A stretch of 64,000 nucleotides of DNA from Microbulbifer aggregans (lineage in GTDB: Bacteria; Pseudomonadota; Gammaproteobacteria; Pseudomonadales; Cellvibrionaceae): the NCBI RefSeq assembly GCF_001750105.1, contig NZ_CP014143.1:2161001-2225000 (forward strand), read 5' to 3'. Shown piece by piece: positions 1 to 9,898 of this stretch. Each line of letters begins with the position of its first letter. Position 1 is the stretch's first letter. Both the position numbers and the translations under genes were made by a program. A model generated the notes under the pieces. It did no database searches and was not told where the DNA came from. It saw only the letters and a program-made list of their open reading frames with translations.

Positions 1-1
1 G

Positions 2-295
2 AGACGGTATGGTCGGAGTGGACGTGTAAAGGGTTACCTGTGGCTGCTCCTTTCTGTTGCCGTTATTCTGTTGATACCGTTTATTGCGATGCAGGTGACC
101 GAGGAAGTCCAGTGGGGCCCTGGTGATTTCCTGGTAATGGGGACTCTTTTGTTGGTGCTTGGCAGTCTGTGTATCTTTGTGCTGGGCAAGGTTGCATCCC
201 GATGGCGTTTACCTGTTATTGGATTGTTTATTCTGACCTTTTTGTGGGTGTGGGCCGAGCTGGCTGTAGGGGTATTCACAGATCTGGGGCAGTGA
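2..295 (+). CDS. Small membrane protein of unknown function, 5' end outside the window
   Basis: The reading frame is open from the left edge to a TGA at 293-295, so the true start probably lies outside the window; the only internal starts are weak (CTG at 38, TTG at 71). The visible 97 residues begin with a basic stretch (RRYGRSGRVK), then a hydrophobic segment (LWLLLSVAVILLIPFIA), a short polar loop (VTEEVQW), and two more hydrophobic segments. This indicates a three-helix inner membrane protein. I recall similar short unnamed membrane proteins in other bacteria but know no function. A bidirectional terminator follows at 377-398. Confidence 0.6.
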   Translation, partial: RRYGRSGRVKGYLWLLLSVAVILLIPFIAMQVTEEVQWGPGDFLVMGTLLLVLGSLCIFVLGKVASRWRLPVIGLFILTFLWVWAELAVGVFTDLGQ

Positions 296-376
296 TTGCC
301 GCTTTAGCCATCGCTGGATGGCCGCCGGCATTGCCGGCGTCAATCGTTATTAACTCCTTCAGAATAGCGGCAAAAG

Positions 377-398
377 AAAAGGGGCTTGCGCCCCTTTT
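377..398. terminator. Bidirectional rho-independent terminator
   Basis: A perfect 9-bp stem (AAAAGGGGC / GCCCCTTTT) with a four-base TTGC loop. The A-run and T-run flank the GC core, so it can work in both directions. It lies between the plus-strand membrane gene ending at 295 and the minus-strand valS ending at 431, as expected for a convergent pair. Confidence 0.85.
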
Positions 399-430
399 AC
401 TATCATTGAATCGACTGCAGTCAGCAGCGC

Positions 431-3202
431 TTACAGCTTGGAAATCTCCTCCAGCTGCTGTTGCAGGCGATCCTGCGCGCTTTGCATGTCCACCAGCTTG
501 CCGCGCTCCTTCTCGACCACCGCCTCGGGGGCCTTGTCGACGAATTTCGGGTTTTTCAGTTTACCCTCTACCCGTGCCAGCTCCTTGGCCAGTTTGTCGA
601 TTTCTTTTTGCAGGCGTGCAGATTCGGCAGCGACGTCGATCAGCCCGGCCATGGGTACCAGCAGCTCCACGTCGCCGGCCAGCGCGGTGGCGGAGGCGGG
701 GGCGGCCTCACCGGCGTTGAGCCAGGACACGGACTCGAGGCTCGCCAGCTTGATCATCAGCGCACGGGCGTTGTCCAAGTTCTGGCGGTCTTCGGCGCTG
801 CCACCGCGCAGGATCAGAGGGATCTTGGTAGCCGGGGAGATTTTCATCTCACCGCGGATATTGCGCACGCCCTCAATCACCTGTTTGAGCGCCGCGATGG
901 CGGCCTCGGCTTCAGTGTCGATGCGGTTCTCATCGGCTTCCGGGTAGGGCTGCAACATGATGGTATCGCCGCTCTGGCCCGCCAGATCTTTCACCCGTTG
1001 CCAGATCTCCTCGGTGATAAACGGCATCATCGGATGTGCTAGGCGCAGCACGGTCTCGAGAACGCGAATGAGGGTGCGACGGGTCCCTTTTTTCACTGCC
1101 TCGGAAGCGGATTCGTCCCACAGTACCGGCTTGGAAAGCTCCAGGTACCAGCTGCAGTATTCCGCCCAGACGAAATCGTACAGGGCCTGGGAGGCGAGGT
1201 CGAAGCGATAGCTGTCCATGGCTTCGCGCACGGCTTTCTCAGTGCGCTGCAACTGGGAGATGATCCAGCGGTCTGCCAGTGACAGTTCGAAGTCGCCGCT
1301 GCCGTCCTGGCCACAGTCGTGACCGTCGCAGTTCTGCAGTACGTAGCGGGAGGCGTTCCAGATTTTGTTGCAGAAATTGCGGAAGCCCTCGATGCGGCCC
1401 ACATCGAATTTGATGTCGCGGCCGGTGGAGGCCAGCGAGTAATAGGTGTAGCGCAGGGCATCGGTACCGTAGGCAGCCAGGCCCTCGGGGAATTCCTTGC
1501 GGGTCTGCTTCTCGATCTTCTCGCGCAGGTGCGGCTGCATCATGCCGGAGGTGCGCTTCTGTACCAGACTCTCCAGGTCGATGCCGTCGATCAGGTCGAT
1601 GGGGTCGAGCACGTTACCCTTGGACTTGGACATCTTCTGCCCGTGGCTGTCCCGCACCAGACCGTGTACGTATACGGTATGGAAGGGTACCTCCTTCTTG
1701 AAATAAAGGGTCAGCATCATCATGCGCGCGACCCAGAAGAAGATGATGTCGAAGCCGGTGACCAGCACCGAAGTCGGATGGAAAGTCTTCAGTTCTTCGG
1801 TGTCCTCGGGCCAGCCCAGGGTGCCGAAAGTCCAAAGGCCAGAAGAGAACCAGGTGTCGAGCACGTCCTCGTCCTGGCGCAGGGCGATATCGCCCAGGCT
1901 GTGCTTCTGGCGCACCTCTTCTTCGCTGCGACCGACGTAGACATTGCCGTTGTCGTCATACCAGGCCGGAATGCGGTGGCCCCACCACAGCTGGCGGGAA
2001 ATACACCAGTCCTGGATATCGCGCATCCAGGAGAAGTACATGTTCTCGTAGTTCTTCGGCACGAAATTGACGCTGCCGTCTTCGACTGCCTTGATCGCCT
2101 CTTCGGCCAGCGGCTGGGTTTTTACGTACCACTGGTCGGTGAGCCACGGCTCGATGACGACACCGGAGCGGTCGCCGCGCGGAACCTTCAGAGTGTGCGG
2201 CTCCACTTTTTCCAACAGGCCGAGGGCATCCAGGTCGTCGACGATCTGCTGGCGTGCAGCAAAGCGTTCCATGCCACGGTACTTTTCCGGCACGTCGTTG
2301 TTCAGGTTCGCGTCCGCATCGAGGATGTTGATCATCTCGAGGTTGTGGCGCTGGCCCATCTCATAGTCGTTGAAGTCGTGGGCCGGGGTGATCTTCACGC
2401 AGCCGGTACCGAACTCGCGGTCGACGTAATCATCACCGATGATGGGGATCTCACGGTCGGCCAGCGGCAGCTTGATGGTCTTGCCGATCAGGTGCTGGTA
2501 GCGCTCATCTTCCGGATGTACGGCTACGGCGGTATCGCCCAGCATGGTTTCCGGGCGGGTGGTAGCGACGACCAGATGGCCGGAGCCATCCGCCAGCGGA
2601 TAGCGGAAGTGCCACAGGTGACCCTGCTCTTCCTCGTTCAGTACTTCGAGATCAGAAATGGCCGTGTGCAGTTTCGGATCCCAGTTCACCAGACGCTTGC
2701 CGCGGTAGATCAGGTCGTCTTCGTACAGGCGGATAAAGACTTCCTGTACGGCCTTGTAGAAGCCGTCGTCCATGGTGAAGCGTTCACGGGACCAGTCGGG
2801 GCTGGCGCCCAGGCGGCGCAGCTGGCGGGTGATATTGCCACCGGACTGTTCCTTCCACTCCCACACCTTCTCGATGAACTTGTCGCGGCCCAGCTCGTGG
2901 CGATCGGTACCCTCGGCAGCCAGCAGGCGTTCCACCACCATCTGGGTGGCAATACCGGCGTGGTCGGTGCCCACCTGCCACAGGGTGTTGTCGCCCTGCA
3001 TGCGGTGATAGCGGATCAGAGCATCCATGATGGATTCCTGGAAGCCGTGGCCCATGTGCAGGCTGCCGGTGACATTCGGCGGCGGAATCATGATGCAGTA
3101 GGGATCGGCCTGGGTATCGCCGCTGGGCTTGAAGTAGCCGCTCTCTTCCCAGGTTTTGTACCACTGCTGTTCAATGGCGTTGGGCTGGTATGTCTTGTCC
3201 AT
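431..3202 (-). CDS. valS: Valyl-tRNA synthetase
   Basis: Class I aminoacyl-tRNA synthetase that charges tRNA-Val and edits misactivated threonine; cytoplasmic. The 923-residue length is close to the usual ~950. The ATP-site HIGH motif appears as HMGH at residues 49-52 after PPNVTGSL, and the KMSKS loop is at 523-527. The C-terminal ~65 residues (from about [20 protein letters not shown]) form the coiled-coil arm typical of ValRS. It is the last gene of a minus-strand group pepA-holC-unknown-valS, the same order as PA3831-PA3834 in Pseudomonas aeruginosa. The first ATG begins [10 protein letters not shown], the expected N terminus. No anomalies seen. Confidence 0.97.
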   Translation of the reverse strand: MDKTYQPNAIEQQWYKTWEESGYFKPSGDTQADPYCIMIPPPNVTGSLHMGHGFQESIMDALIRYHRMQGDNTLWQVGTDHAGIATQMVVERLLAAEGTDRHELGRDKFIEKVWEWKEQSGGNITRQLRRLGASPDWSRERFTMDDGFYKAVQEVFIRLYEDDLIYRGKRLVNWDPKLHTAISDLEVLNEEEQGHLWHFRYPLADGSGHLVVATTRPETMLGDTAVAVHPEDERYQHLIGKTIKLPLADREIPIIGDDYVDREFGTGCVKITPAHDFNDYEMGQRHNLEMINILDADANLNNDVPEKYRGMERFAARQQIVDDLDALGLLEKVEPHTLKVPRGDRSGVVIEPWLTDQWYVKTQPLAEEAIKAVEDGSVNFVPKNYENMYFSWMRDIQDWCISRQLWWGHRIPAWYDDNGNVYVGRSEEEVRQKHSLGDIALRQDEDVLDTWFSSGLWTFGTLGWPEDTEELKTFHPTSVLVTGFDIIFFWVARMMMLTLYFKKEVPFHTVYVHGLVRDSHGQKMSKSKGNVLDPIDLIDGIDLESLVQKRTSGMMQPHLREKIEKQTRKEFPEGLAAYGTDALRYTYYSLASTGRDIKFDVGRIEGFRNFCNKIWNASRYVLQNCDGHDCGQDGSGDFELSLADRWIISQLQRTEKAVREAMDSYRFDLASQALYDFVWAEYCSWYLELSKPVLWDESASEAVKKGTRRTLIRVLETVLRLAHPMMPFITEEIWQRVKDLAGQSGDTIMLQPYPEADENRIDTEAEAAIAALKQVIEGVRNIRGEMKISPATKIPLILRGGSAEDRQNLDNARALMIKLASLESVSWLNAGEAAPASATALAGDVELLVPMAGLIDVAAESARLQKEIDKLAKELARVEGKLKNPKFVDKAPEAVVEKERGKLVDMQSAQDRLQQQLEEISKL

Positions 3203-3405
3203 GCGGGTGGGGAAACCTTGTGTTGACTGACTGCGGGCGCCTGCATTGCGGCACGAAAGCGTGCGGGCAAGGCTGTCACTGCGCCGAAAAAGGCGGGAAT
3301 TATACCGCCGCGGCAGGGGGCGGCAAAAGGGAGGTATTGGTTCGGGGGCGCCAATATTCTGACCTTGGCGACTGTGGACGGCGGGAACGTTGGGCGCGGC
3401 TGGAG

Positions 3406-4248
3406 TTAGCGCTTGGCCTCCAGCTCGTCCAGCATCAGTTCAATCCGCGCCCGTAGCTGGCGCTCGAGCTCCGGAAGCTGGCTTGCCACCAGTCGATCGA
3501 TGAGTTTCTGGCGCCGCTGGGCGCTCTCCAGCTCGGCCGGGGAAGCCTGAGTGGGTTGGCCGGGTTGGGGGGACTGGGGTTCATCGTCCAGGTGGGAATC
3601 GATGGCCGCTCCACCCGCTACTTCCTGCTCCAGCTCTCGCAGGGCCTCGGCGACCGCAGCTTCCTCTTCCTGCTCACTCTCCGTGGTAGGGCTCGGGGAA
3701 AGCGCCGGTTCCGGCTGCAGGTCTTCCGCCTCTGCCGGTTGCTGAGTCGGCTCTGGATCCCGGGGTACCTTGCCGCCGGTCAGGCGGGCACGGATATGGG
3801 CCGGCAAAAACGGGTTTTCCGCTGACTTGGGCGCCGGGGGATCGAACAGATCCGTCTGCTGTTCCGCAGGCTTATGCTTGGCCGAGTTATCCACGGTGAC
3901 CGCTTTCTCGGCAGCCGGAGAAGAGGGCAGGTCCTCCAGCGGGCGCAGCAGGGCGCGATCCGCCTCGTTTAGCTCAGGGCTGATATCTTCCGGTAACTCC
4001 TCGTCCACCGGAGAAAAGAGGACGGGAAGATCACTCTCGTCGAGCGGTTCCTGCACCGGCTGGTACGCGGGAGGGGCCTGGCGCGGGGAATAGGCCGGCG
4101 CTGGTTCTGCCACCTGGTCGAGGAGCGGGATATCTCCCAGATCATCGGTGCCCAGCAGATCGCGCAGGGAGCTGAGTTCGCTCAGCAGTTCATTGGAATT
4201 GCCCTGCTGTTGTCGGCGCTGTTTGTGCTTGTGCTTCTTGCCGGCCAT
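3406..4248 (-). CDS. Uncharacterised acidic, proline-rich protein between holC and valS
   Basis: 280 residues. It starts with a very basic stretch ([15 protein letters not shown]), continues as a low-complexity Pro/Glu/Gln-rich region (about 40-225) that is probably disordered, and ends in a helical segment (about 235-280, [20 protein letters not shown]) rich in Leu/Glu/Arg. An unnamed gene is conserved at this position in Pseudomonas (PA3833 by gene order). Only the helical end looks conserved-family-like. Location between the DNA polymerase III chi subunit gene and valS suggests co-transcription rather than a known function. It starts 24 bases after the holC stop. Confidence 0.75.
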   Translation of the reverse strand: MAGKKHKHKQRRQQQGNSNELLSELSSLRDLLGTDDLGDIPLLDQVAEPAPAYSPRQAPPAYQPVQEPLDESDLPVLFSPVDEELPEDISPELNEADRALLRPLEDLPSSPAAEKAVTVDNSAKHKPAEQQTDLFDPPAPKSAENPFLPAHIRARLTGGKVPRDPEPTQQPAEAEDLQPEPALSPSPTTESEQEEEAAVAEALRELEQEVAGGAAIDSHLDDEPQSPQPGQPTQASPAELESAQRRQKLIDRLVASQLPELERQLRARIELMLDELEAKR

Positions 4249-4272
4249 CTGCTGCGTTCCGAGGGGGCGGAG

Positions 4273-4701
4273 TTAGTGATTACTGATGCGATGGGATTGT
4301 AACGGATATCCGCGGTCGCGAAAGTAGCCGTAACGCTGTCGTGAACGGGCAAGGGCGTCGGGCTGCTGGATGACGATCTCGGCGAGCCGTTCAAAGCGGC
4401 TGAACCAACCGGGTACTTCGCTGCAGAGGTTGATCAGGAGGCCATGATGGGGTCCTGGATCCTCGCCGCAGTTGATTTCCACTGCGGCCTGCTTGTCCGC
4501 CTGTTGTCGGTCGTGGGGGAGAAAAGTGTCCTCGCGAAAGGTCCACAGGAGCCTGTCCAGAGCCTCGGCCCGCTCCGCGTTATCCACGGCGACGAGAACC
4601 CGCAGTCCGGCCCGGTAGGCCTTCTCTGCCAGCCGGCAGGCAAAGTGGTCGCCGGATTCCGGGGTGTCGGAGGAGAGGATGTAGAAATCGATGCGGGTCA
4701 T
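4273..4701 (-). CDS. holC: DNA polymerase III chi subunit
   Basis: 142-residue accessory subunit of the clamp-loader complex; chi pairs with psi and contacts SSB on lagging-strand DNA. The start is the ATG at 4701 (MTRIDFYILSS), which matches the family; a longer open frame reaches 4806 but adds residues with no family character. Recognisable HolC features are the N-terminal TRIDFYIL strand, ACRLAEKAYRAGLRVLV (about 20-36), LDRLLWTFREDTFLPH (about 46-61), and the central INCGEDPGPHHGLLINL stretch. Gene order with pepA upstream and valS downstream supports the call. The 182-bp gap to pepA could hold a promoter, but I see no clear one. Confidence 0.92.
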   Translation of the reverse strand: MTRIDFYILSSDTPESGDHFACRLAEKAYRAGLRVLVAVDNAERAEALDRLLWTFREDTFLPHDRQQADKQAAVEINCGEDPGPHHGLLINLCSEVPGWFSRFERLAEIVIQQPDALARSRQRYGYFRDRGYPLQSHRISNH

Positions 4702-4883
4702 GGTGCTCTGTTTTGATGTGGACTGGCGGCAACGGACTGGATACCCGGGGCCTGGTGGTGGATTGCGGGACCGTTGCAGATGAAGGTGTCGACACTGCTG
4801 TGCCACCTTCAGAGCTGTAACGACAGCCTGTCCCGCAAACCGCCACCGGCGCCGTCAAAAGTCGGTGCCGGCGAAGGGCTTGC

Positions 4884-6350
4884 TTATTTATTGAGCAGGT
4901 ATTGCATCAGCAGCGGTACCGGACGACCCGTAGCGCCTTTGTTGCCTCCGGAGTTCCACGCGCTGCCGGCGATATCCAGGTGGGCCCAGGTGTAATCCTC
5001 GGCAAACCGTGACAGGAAGCACGCCGCGGTAACCGAGCCGGCCTCGCGACCGCCGATATTCTGCATGTCGGCGAAATTGGAGTCGAGAGAGGACTGGTAC
5101 TCGTCCCACAGGGGCATATGCCAGGCGCGGTCGCCGGTGCGCTCGCCGGCACTGAGCAGTGCCTGGGCCAGTTCATCCTTGTTGGCGTAGAGGCCGGTGG
5201 CGTGATTACCCAGTGCGATGACACAGGCGCCGGTGAGGGTGGCGACATCGATCACCACCTCTGGCTTGAACTTGGCTGCATAAGTGAGGGCGTCACAGAG
5301 CACCAAACGCCCTTCGGCATCGGTGTTGAGGATCTCGATGGTCTTGCCGGACATGGAGGTGACGATATCGCCGGGCTTGCTGGCGCGGCCGCTGGGCATA
5401 TTCTCGGCGGCGGCCACCAGACAGACCACATTGATGGCCGGCTGTAGTTCTGCCAGTGCCGCCATCACGCCGAACACACTGGCGGCGCCGCACATATCGA
5501 ACTTCATTTCGTCCATGGCCTGGCCAGGCTTGAGGCTGATACCGCCAGTATCAAAAGTGATGCCTTTGCCCACCAGCACGACCGGCTTCTCGCTGGCCTT
5601 GCCGCCCTTGTACTGCATGGCGATCAGTGCCGGCGGCTCGTCACTGCCCTTGGCCACACTCATGAAGGCACCCATACCGAGGGACTGCATTTTCTTGGCG
5701 TCGACGACCGAGGTGGTGATCTTTGCGTGTTTTTTCGCCAGCTCCTTGGCCTGATTGGCGAGATAGGTGGGGGTGCAGATATTGCCCGGCAGGTTGCCCA
5801 GTTCGCGTGCGACATTGCTGCCGGTGGCCTGGGCCGCACCCATGGCCACGCCGTCTTTGACTGCCTTCAGCTGCTTGCGGTCCGGAGCGTGCACCTGGAA
5901 CTTGGCCAGTGGGTGGGGTTTCGCGTCACTGAGGCAGCGGGTGAATTTATAGGTGGCCAGGCCGGCCGCGAGAGCGAGCTGCTGCGCCTGCCAGGCGGTG
6001 TCTGCCTCGGTGACTTCGAGTTCTGTCAGATAGCTGAAGGCGTCCTTGAAGCCTTTTACAGCTTCTGCACTGGCCTTGGCCAGCTTGCGGAAGTCGGCCT
6101 GGCTGAGTATTCCTTCGCCGCTGCGCACCAGCAGGACGCGCTCCGCCGGGCCTTCGATCATGGACAGGAGTTGAGTGGCGCCGAGTCGGCTGCCCAGGTC
6201 ATTGCGCTTCAGCAGCTTGCTGATGACACCGCCACAGGCCTCGTCCAGAGCGGTGCCGCTCGCGGTGAGGCGATTTTTTGCATCCACGGGAATGATGGTG
6301 CAGGCGGTGCGCTGTTTGCCAGCTTCGGAGACCTTGGCGGAGAACTGCAT
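4884..6350 (-). CDS. pepA: Leucyl aminopeptidase (M17 family)
   Basis: Hexameric, two-metal cytosolic aminopeptidase that trims N-terminal residues from peptides; PepA homologues in E. coli and Pseudomonas also bind DNA and affect transcription. The chosen ATG at 6350 gives 488 residues starting MQFSAKVSEAG and has an AAGGA ribosome site just upstream; the open frame extends to 6443 but its first 31 residues are not family-like. The M17 signature NTDAEGRL is at residues 342-349, preceded by the metal/active-site stretches VGKGITFDTGGISLKPG and KFDMCGAA. Transcribed away from lptF; a leader hairpin lies at 6393-6414. Full length, no defects. Confidence 0.96.
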   Translation of the reverse strand: MQFSAKVSEAGKQRTACTIIPVDAKNRLTASGTALDEACGGVISKLLKRNDLGSRLGATQLLSMIEGPAERVLLVRSGEGILSQADFRKLAKASAEAVKGFKDAFSYLTELEVTEADTAWQAQQLALAAGLATYKFTRCLSDAKPHPLAKFQVHAPDRKQLKAVKDGVAMGAAQATGSNVARELGNLPGNICTPTYLANQAKELAKKHAKITTSVVDAKKMQSLGMGAFMSVAKGSDEPPALIAMQYKGGKASEKPVVLVGKGITFDTGGISLKPGQAMDEMKFDMCGAASVFGVMAALAELQPAINVVCLVAAAENMPSGRASKPGDIVTSMSGKTIEILNTDAEGRLVLCDALTYAAKFKPEVVIDVATLTGACVIALGNHATGLYANKDELAQALLSAGERTGDRAWHMPLWDEYQSSLDSNFADMQNIGGREAGSVTAACFLSRFAEDYTWAHLDIAGSAWNSGGNKGATGRPVPLLMQYLLNK

Positions 6351-6392
6351 GATTCCTTTTCCTTCTCTGTTAACCCACTCTGAATCCGCGGG

Positions 6393-6414
6393 GATGTCTC
6401 GCGACCGAGACATC
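6393..6414 (-). promoter_or_regulatory. Hairpin in the probable pepA 5' leader
   Basis: A perfect 9-bp inverted repeat, GATGTCTCG / CGAGACATC, with a 4-base loop. It lies 43 bases upstream of the pepA start in the pepA-lptF intergenic space. On the minus strand a weak -10-like CATTAT lies just upstream, so the hairpin would be at the very start of the pepA message. No T-run follows, so it is not a classical terminator. Role unknown. Confidence 0.5.
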
Positions 6415-6489
6415 GGAAATAATTTTGGCGATAATGCGCGCACAAGTTTAACCCCTGGCGGCCGGGATTGCTGCAGGGGCCGGAAACTT

Positions 6490-6503
6490 GATCAAATTTG
6501 ATC
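6490..6503. promoter_or_regulatory. 14-bp palindrome upstream of lptF, candidate operator
   Basis: GATCAAATTTGATC is a perfect palindrome located 43 bases before the lptF start, where a transcription factor could bind near the promoter. I do not recognise the regulator. It contains two GATC sites, so it could also be methylated if a Dam-type enzyme exists. Confidence 0.4.
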
Positions 6504-6546
6504 CAGACTCCCAGTCTCCGCTGTCACCAAGGAACGCATTTATCCT

Positions 6547-7692
6547 GTGATTATCTTCCGCTATCTCTGCCGCGAGCTGCTTTTCGCCACGCTGGCAGTC
6601 AGCGCTGTTTTGCTGCTGATGGTGATGAGCGGCCGTTTCGTGAAGTACCTGGCCGAAGCGGCGGCCGGGGACCTGTCCGCGGGTATCCTCTTTTCCCTGA
6701 TGGGCTACCGCCTGCCGGGCTTTCTCGAGCTGGTGCTGCCGCTGGGCTTCTTCGTCGGCATCCTGCTCGCCTACGGGCGCCTCTATATCGAAAGCGAAAT
6801 GACGGTCCTGCACGCCTGTGGCTTCAGTGAGCGGCGGCTGCTGACCTATACACTGGCCCCGGCACTGCTGGTGGCGCTGGTGGTGGCTGCCATGAGTCTG
6901 TATTTCACGCCCACCGGCGCGGAACGTTCCTCGGGCCTGCTGACCGCAGACAAGTCCCGCAATGAATTCGATCACCTGATACCGAAGAAATTTGTCTCGA
7001 CCGAGGGTGACAGGGCCGTCTACTACGCCGATGCCCTGAGCGAGGACAAGTCGACGATGTACGACGTGTTTCTCGCCGAGCTGGGTTCCTCTCGTGCAGA
7101 TACCGAGACGGATTACCAGATCGTGCATTTTGCCCGCGAGGGGGTGCAACAGATCGATGCAGAAACGGGGCTGCGGTACCTGGTGCTCAATGATGGCTAC
7201 CGCTATGAGGGCGTACCGGGGCAGCGGGATTACCGGGTGATGAAATTCGACAGCTACGAGATCCTGCTGGATATTCCGCGCCTGCGCCAGAGCGCGAGCG
7301 ATCGCATTGAGGCGGCTTCGACACTGGACTTGTTGCGCAGTGACGGGCGCGAGGAGCGGGCCTATCTGCATTGGCGATTCAGCCTGCCTGTACTGGTTCT
7401 GGTCGTGGCGGTGTTGGCGGTGCCACTCAGCCGCACCAATCCCCGCCAGGGGCGCTACGCCAAAATGATTCCCGCCATTCTCCTGTATATGGTGTACCTG
7501 GTCGTGCTGCAGGGGGTGCGTGGGGCCGTTGAGGACGGTGATATCGAAAACCCGGCCGCTATCTGGCTGGTCCATCCGCCATTCCTGATCCTGGGCCTGT
7601 TCCTGCTGGGTGGCCGCAACTGGGGGCGCCGACCCAAGAGCGCCCCTGCCGACAGCGGCCCGCCGGCAGATGGGGAGGTGAAGGATGCATAA
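6547..7692 (+). CDS. lptF: LPS export ABC transporter permease LptF
   Basis: Inner-membrane permease of the LptB2FGC complex that extracts lipopolysaccharide from the inner membrane and pushes it onto the periplasmic bridge. 381 residues. Three N-terminal membrane helices (about residues 10-120, including LLFATLAVSAVLLLMVMSG), a large periplasmic jellyroll region (about 130-265), and three C-terminal helices (about 275-365) give the LptF/YjgP fold. The start is GTG (IIFRYLCREL), the usual N terminus for the family. The last 8 bases overlap lptG, indicating translational coupling. Divergent from pepA, as in Pseudomonas. Confidence 0.95.
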   Translation: MIIFRYLCRELLFATLAVSAVLLLMVMSGRFVKYLAEAAAGDLSAGILFSLMGYRLPGFLELVLPLGFFVGILLAYGRLYIESEMTVLHACGFSERRLLTYTLAPALLVALVVAAMSLYFTPTGAERSSGLLTADKSRNEFDHLIPKKFVSTEGDRAVYYADALSEDKSTMYDVFLAELGSSRADTETDYQIVHFAREGVQQIDAETGLRYLVLNDGYRYEGVPGQRDYRVMKFDSYEILLDIPRLRQSASDRIEAASTLDLLRSDGREERAYLHWRFSLPVLVLVVAVLAVPLSRTNPRQGRYAKMIPAILLYMVYLVVLQGVRGAVEDGDIENPAAIWLVHPPFLILGLFLLGGRNWGRRPKSAPADSGPPADGEVKDA

Positions 7693-8746
7693 GCTCGATA
7701 TGTACATCGGCCGCACAGTGGCGCTCTCGGTGGGTGCGGTGCTGATGGTGATCCTGGGTCTCGACATCATCTTTGCCATCGTCGATGAGCTGGGCGAGAT
7801 GGATGCGGGCTACCAGACGGCCCAGGCGATTCAGTACGTGATCTGGACCATCCCCGGGCGGATCTACGAACAGCTGGGCTTTTCCGCCCTGGTGGGCTGC
7901 ATGGTGGGGCTGGGTACCCTGGCTGGCACCAGTGAGCTGACGGTCATGCGCGCTGCCGGTGTCTCCATCGGCCGGATTGCCTGGGCAGTGATGAAACCGG
8001 TGATCCTGTTGATTGCCATCGGCCTGGCGCTGGCGGAATTTGTGGTGCCACTCACCAACCAGACGGCGGAGAGCCGCAAGGCGATCGCCCTCGGTGACCT
8101 GGAGGATGCCGGCCTGGAGAGTGGCATGTGGATGCGCGATGGCGATGAGTTTATCCACTTCAATGCCGCGATATCAGGCGGCCGGCTGTACGGCATTACC
8201 CGTTATCACTTCGGGGGTGAACGTGAGCTGGAGTGGGTGGAGTTCGCTGAGCGGGCACAGTTTGCCGAAGACAAATGGATGCTGAACAACAGCCGCGCCA
8301 CGCGCTTCTCCGAGGAGTTTGTGGAGAGCGATGCCCGCGAGCGTGGTATCTGGCAGACGGACATTTCGCCACAGCTGTTCTCGCTGGTGGTGCCGCTGCC
8401 GTCCGACCTTTCGCCCAGTAGCCTCTGGTCCTATGGCCGTTTCCTCGATCGCAAGGGCGAGGATGCCAGCCGCTACTGGCTGCAGTTCTGGAAGAAGTTG
8501 TTGCAGCCGCTCACCATTGCCAGCCTGGTCATGGTGGCAATCTCGTTCATCTTCGGTCCATTGCGCGAGGTGACTACCGGCCTACGGGTGTTTACCGGGG
8601 TGATCGTGGGCATTGTTTTCCAGACCCTGCAGGACATGCTCGGGCCTTCTTCACTGGTATTCGGCTTTCCGCCCTTCGTGGCGGTGTTGGTGCCCATTGC
8701 GCTGTGCTTTGCGGTGGGCTGGATGCTGTTACGGCGGGCGCGCTAG
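7685..8746 (+). CDS. lptG: LPS export ABC transporter permease LptG
   Basis: Partner of LptF in the LptB2FGC exporter. 353 residues, with the same layout of three helices, periplasmic jellyroll and three helices. The start MHKLDMYIGRTVALSV and the end FAVGWMLLRRAR are typical of LptG. An ATG embedded in the end of lptF supplies the start, so the two are made in equal amounts. The ATPase gene lptB is not in the window, as is usual. Confidence 0.95.
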   Translation: MHKLDMYIGRTVALSVGAVLMVILGLDIIFAIVDELGEMDAGYQTAQAIQYVIWTIPGRIYEQLGFSALVGCMVGLGTLAGTSELTVMRAAGVSIGRIAWAVMKPVILLIAIGLALAEFVVPLTNQTAESRKAIALGDLEDAGLESGMWMRDGDEFIHFNAAISGGRLYGITRYHFGGERELEWVEFAERAQFAEDKWMLNNSRATRFSEEFVESDARERGIWQTDISPQLFSLVVPLPSDLSPSSLWSYGRFLDRKGEDASRYWLQFWKKLLQPLTIASLVMVAISFIFGPLREVTTGLRVFTGVIVGIVFQTLQDMLGPSSLVFGFPPFVAVLVPIALCFAVGWMLLRRAR

Positions 8747-8772
8747 CCCGCCGATCGGTTGTTTTGTATCCG

Positions 8773-9267
8773 TTATTTCTTGCTGGGTTTGGGCAGCAGG
8801 CGAACCTGGGAGTTGGATGCCAGGTCGTGCCAGCTGGCGCGATCCTGACGTGTCCAGGCCCAGAAGTACCCTGCACCGAAGAGTACGAGTGAAATCGGCG
8901 CGACCAGTGCGCGGATCGTGCACTGCGTCCAGCTCAGCTGGACCCCCTCCGGGTTCGCCACCATCAGTCGCCAGGCGCGCATACCGATCGTCTGGCCGGC
9001 TCCCCGCCAGGACCAGAAATAATAGCCGGCGATCACCGCCAGCATACCCAGCTGTAACAGCGGCCCTCCGACACAGGGGGTGTAATCCAGCTCCCCTGGC
9101 TTGCACTCCAGTCCACCCACCGTCGAAGCGACCATCATTGCCAGGAATCCATAGACCATCAGCAGGCCGAGGACGATGAGTGCGTCGTAGACGAGGGCCG
9201 CCAGGCGTTTGCCGACACCGGCGTAAGGCAGTTCGGTAAAACTGGTGGGGTTCTGCTGTTGGGTCAC
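8773..9267 (-). CDS. RDD family membrane protein
   Basis: 164 residues with three hydrophobic helices. The RDD-type motif is present in altered form: an Arg early in helix 1 (GKRLAALVYDALIVLG, about 19-34) with Asp after it, and a second half containing the TIGMRAWRLMV signature (about 92-102). An extracytoplasmic loop has Cys pairs (LECKPGELDYTPCVGG) that may form a disulphide. RDD proteins are poorly understood; some are ion exchangers. Convergent with lptG, only 26 bases away. The same neighbourhood (RDD near lptFG) occurs in related gammaproteobacteria. Confidence 0.85.
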   Translation of the reverse strand: MTQQQNPTSFTELPYAGVGKRLAALVYDALIVLGLLMVYGFLAMMVASTVGGLECKPGELDYTPCVGGPLLQLGMLAVIAGYYFWSWRGAGQTIGMRAWRLMVANPEGVQLSWTQCTIRALVAPISLVLFGAGYFWAWTRQDRASWHDLASNSQVRLLPKPSKK

Positions 9268-9409
9268 GGTTTACTCCGCCTGAACTGATGCTATGGCGGC
9301 GGATTCTATCAGAGGCAGTGGGGCAGGGGGCGGTAGTGGGTTGTGAGTGGCTTGTGAGCGCAGAGGTTAGTCGTGCAGAGGTCGGACTTCCGTGTCCGCG
9401 GTTCGAATA

Positions 9410-9898
9410 TCAGAATTCGTATTCGAAGGAGAACTTGAACTTGTCGTCGGAGAGGCGCACGTCGTAATCGAAGGCCTGGCCGATCTTGCCGTGGCCATCG
9501 GTATAGCGCAGCAGGCCGTTACTGCTGCTGCGGCGATTCTGTTCCCGCCAGGTACGCCATCCCATCTTGAGGATCTCGTTGACAGCTTTGCCACCGGTAG
9601 TGGGCTCGAACTCATCTGGGTTGGTATACATTTGCAGCCACTGGTAATTCAGCTGGCGCTGCACGTTGCCCATGGAGTTGTTGCGCAGGTTTTCAGCCGC
9701 CTCGAACAGGGCGGTATTGTCCATGCCGAAGGCGCTGTCGACGAAGAAGGCATTGTCTGCCTGCAGGTTCAAGGCGGTGTTGGAATCGGGAATGAACAGT
9801 TCGTCGGAAAGGCAGTGGGTGGAGACTGGCGACAAAAACAGGGCGAACACGTACGGGAGGTGTCGACTGGCACGAGGACGATGTCTGCAGAGTTCCAT
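9410..9898 (-). CDS. Uncharacterised exported protein
   Basis: 162 residues with a basic start (MELCRHRPRASRHL) followed by a short hydrophobic run (PYVFALFLSPVSTHC), consistent with a signal peptide. The mature part is soluble with several aromatic and acidic stretches (FFVDSAFGMDNTALFEAAENL; WLQMYTNPDEFEP). The last residues (FKFSFEYEF) alternate hydrophobic and polar and end in Phe, resembling an outer-membrane C-terminal strand, but only one such strand is clear. I recognise no family. A separate transcription unit with its 5' end facing the hexosaminidase gene. Confidence 0.6.
   Translation of the reverse strand: MELCRHRPRASRHLPYVFALFLSPVSTHCLSDELFIPDSNTALNLQADNAFFVDSAFGMDNTALFEAAENLRNNSMGNVQRQLNYQWLQMYTNPDEFEPTTGGKAVNEILKMGWRTWREQNRRSSSNGLLRYTDGHGKIGQAFDYDVRLSDDKFKFSFEYEF

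Noticed and set aside
1319..3226. 635-codon open frame on the plus strand opposite valS
   Set aside because: It lies wholly antisense to valS, has no family features, and arises from GC-rich codon bias.
6448..7779. 443-codon minus-strand frame opposite lptF
   Set aside because: Antisense to a clear lptF; low-complexity composition and no ribosome site.
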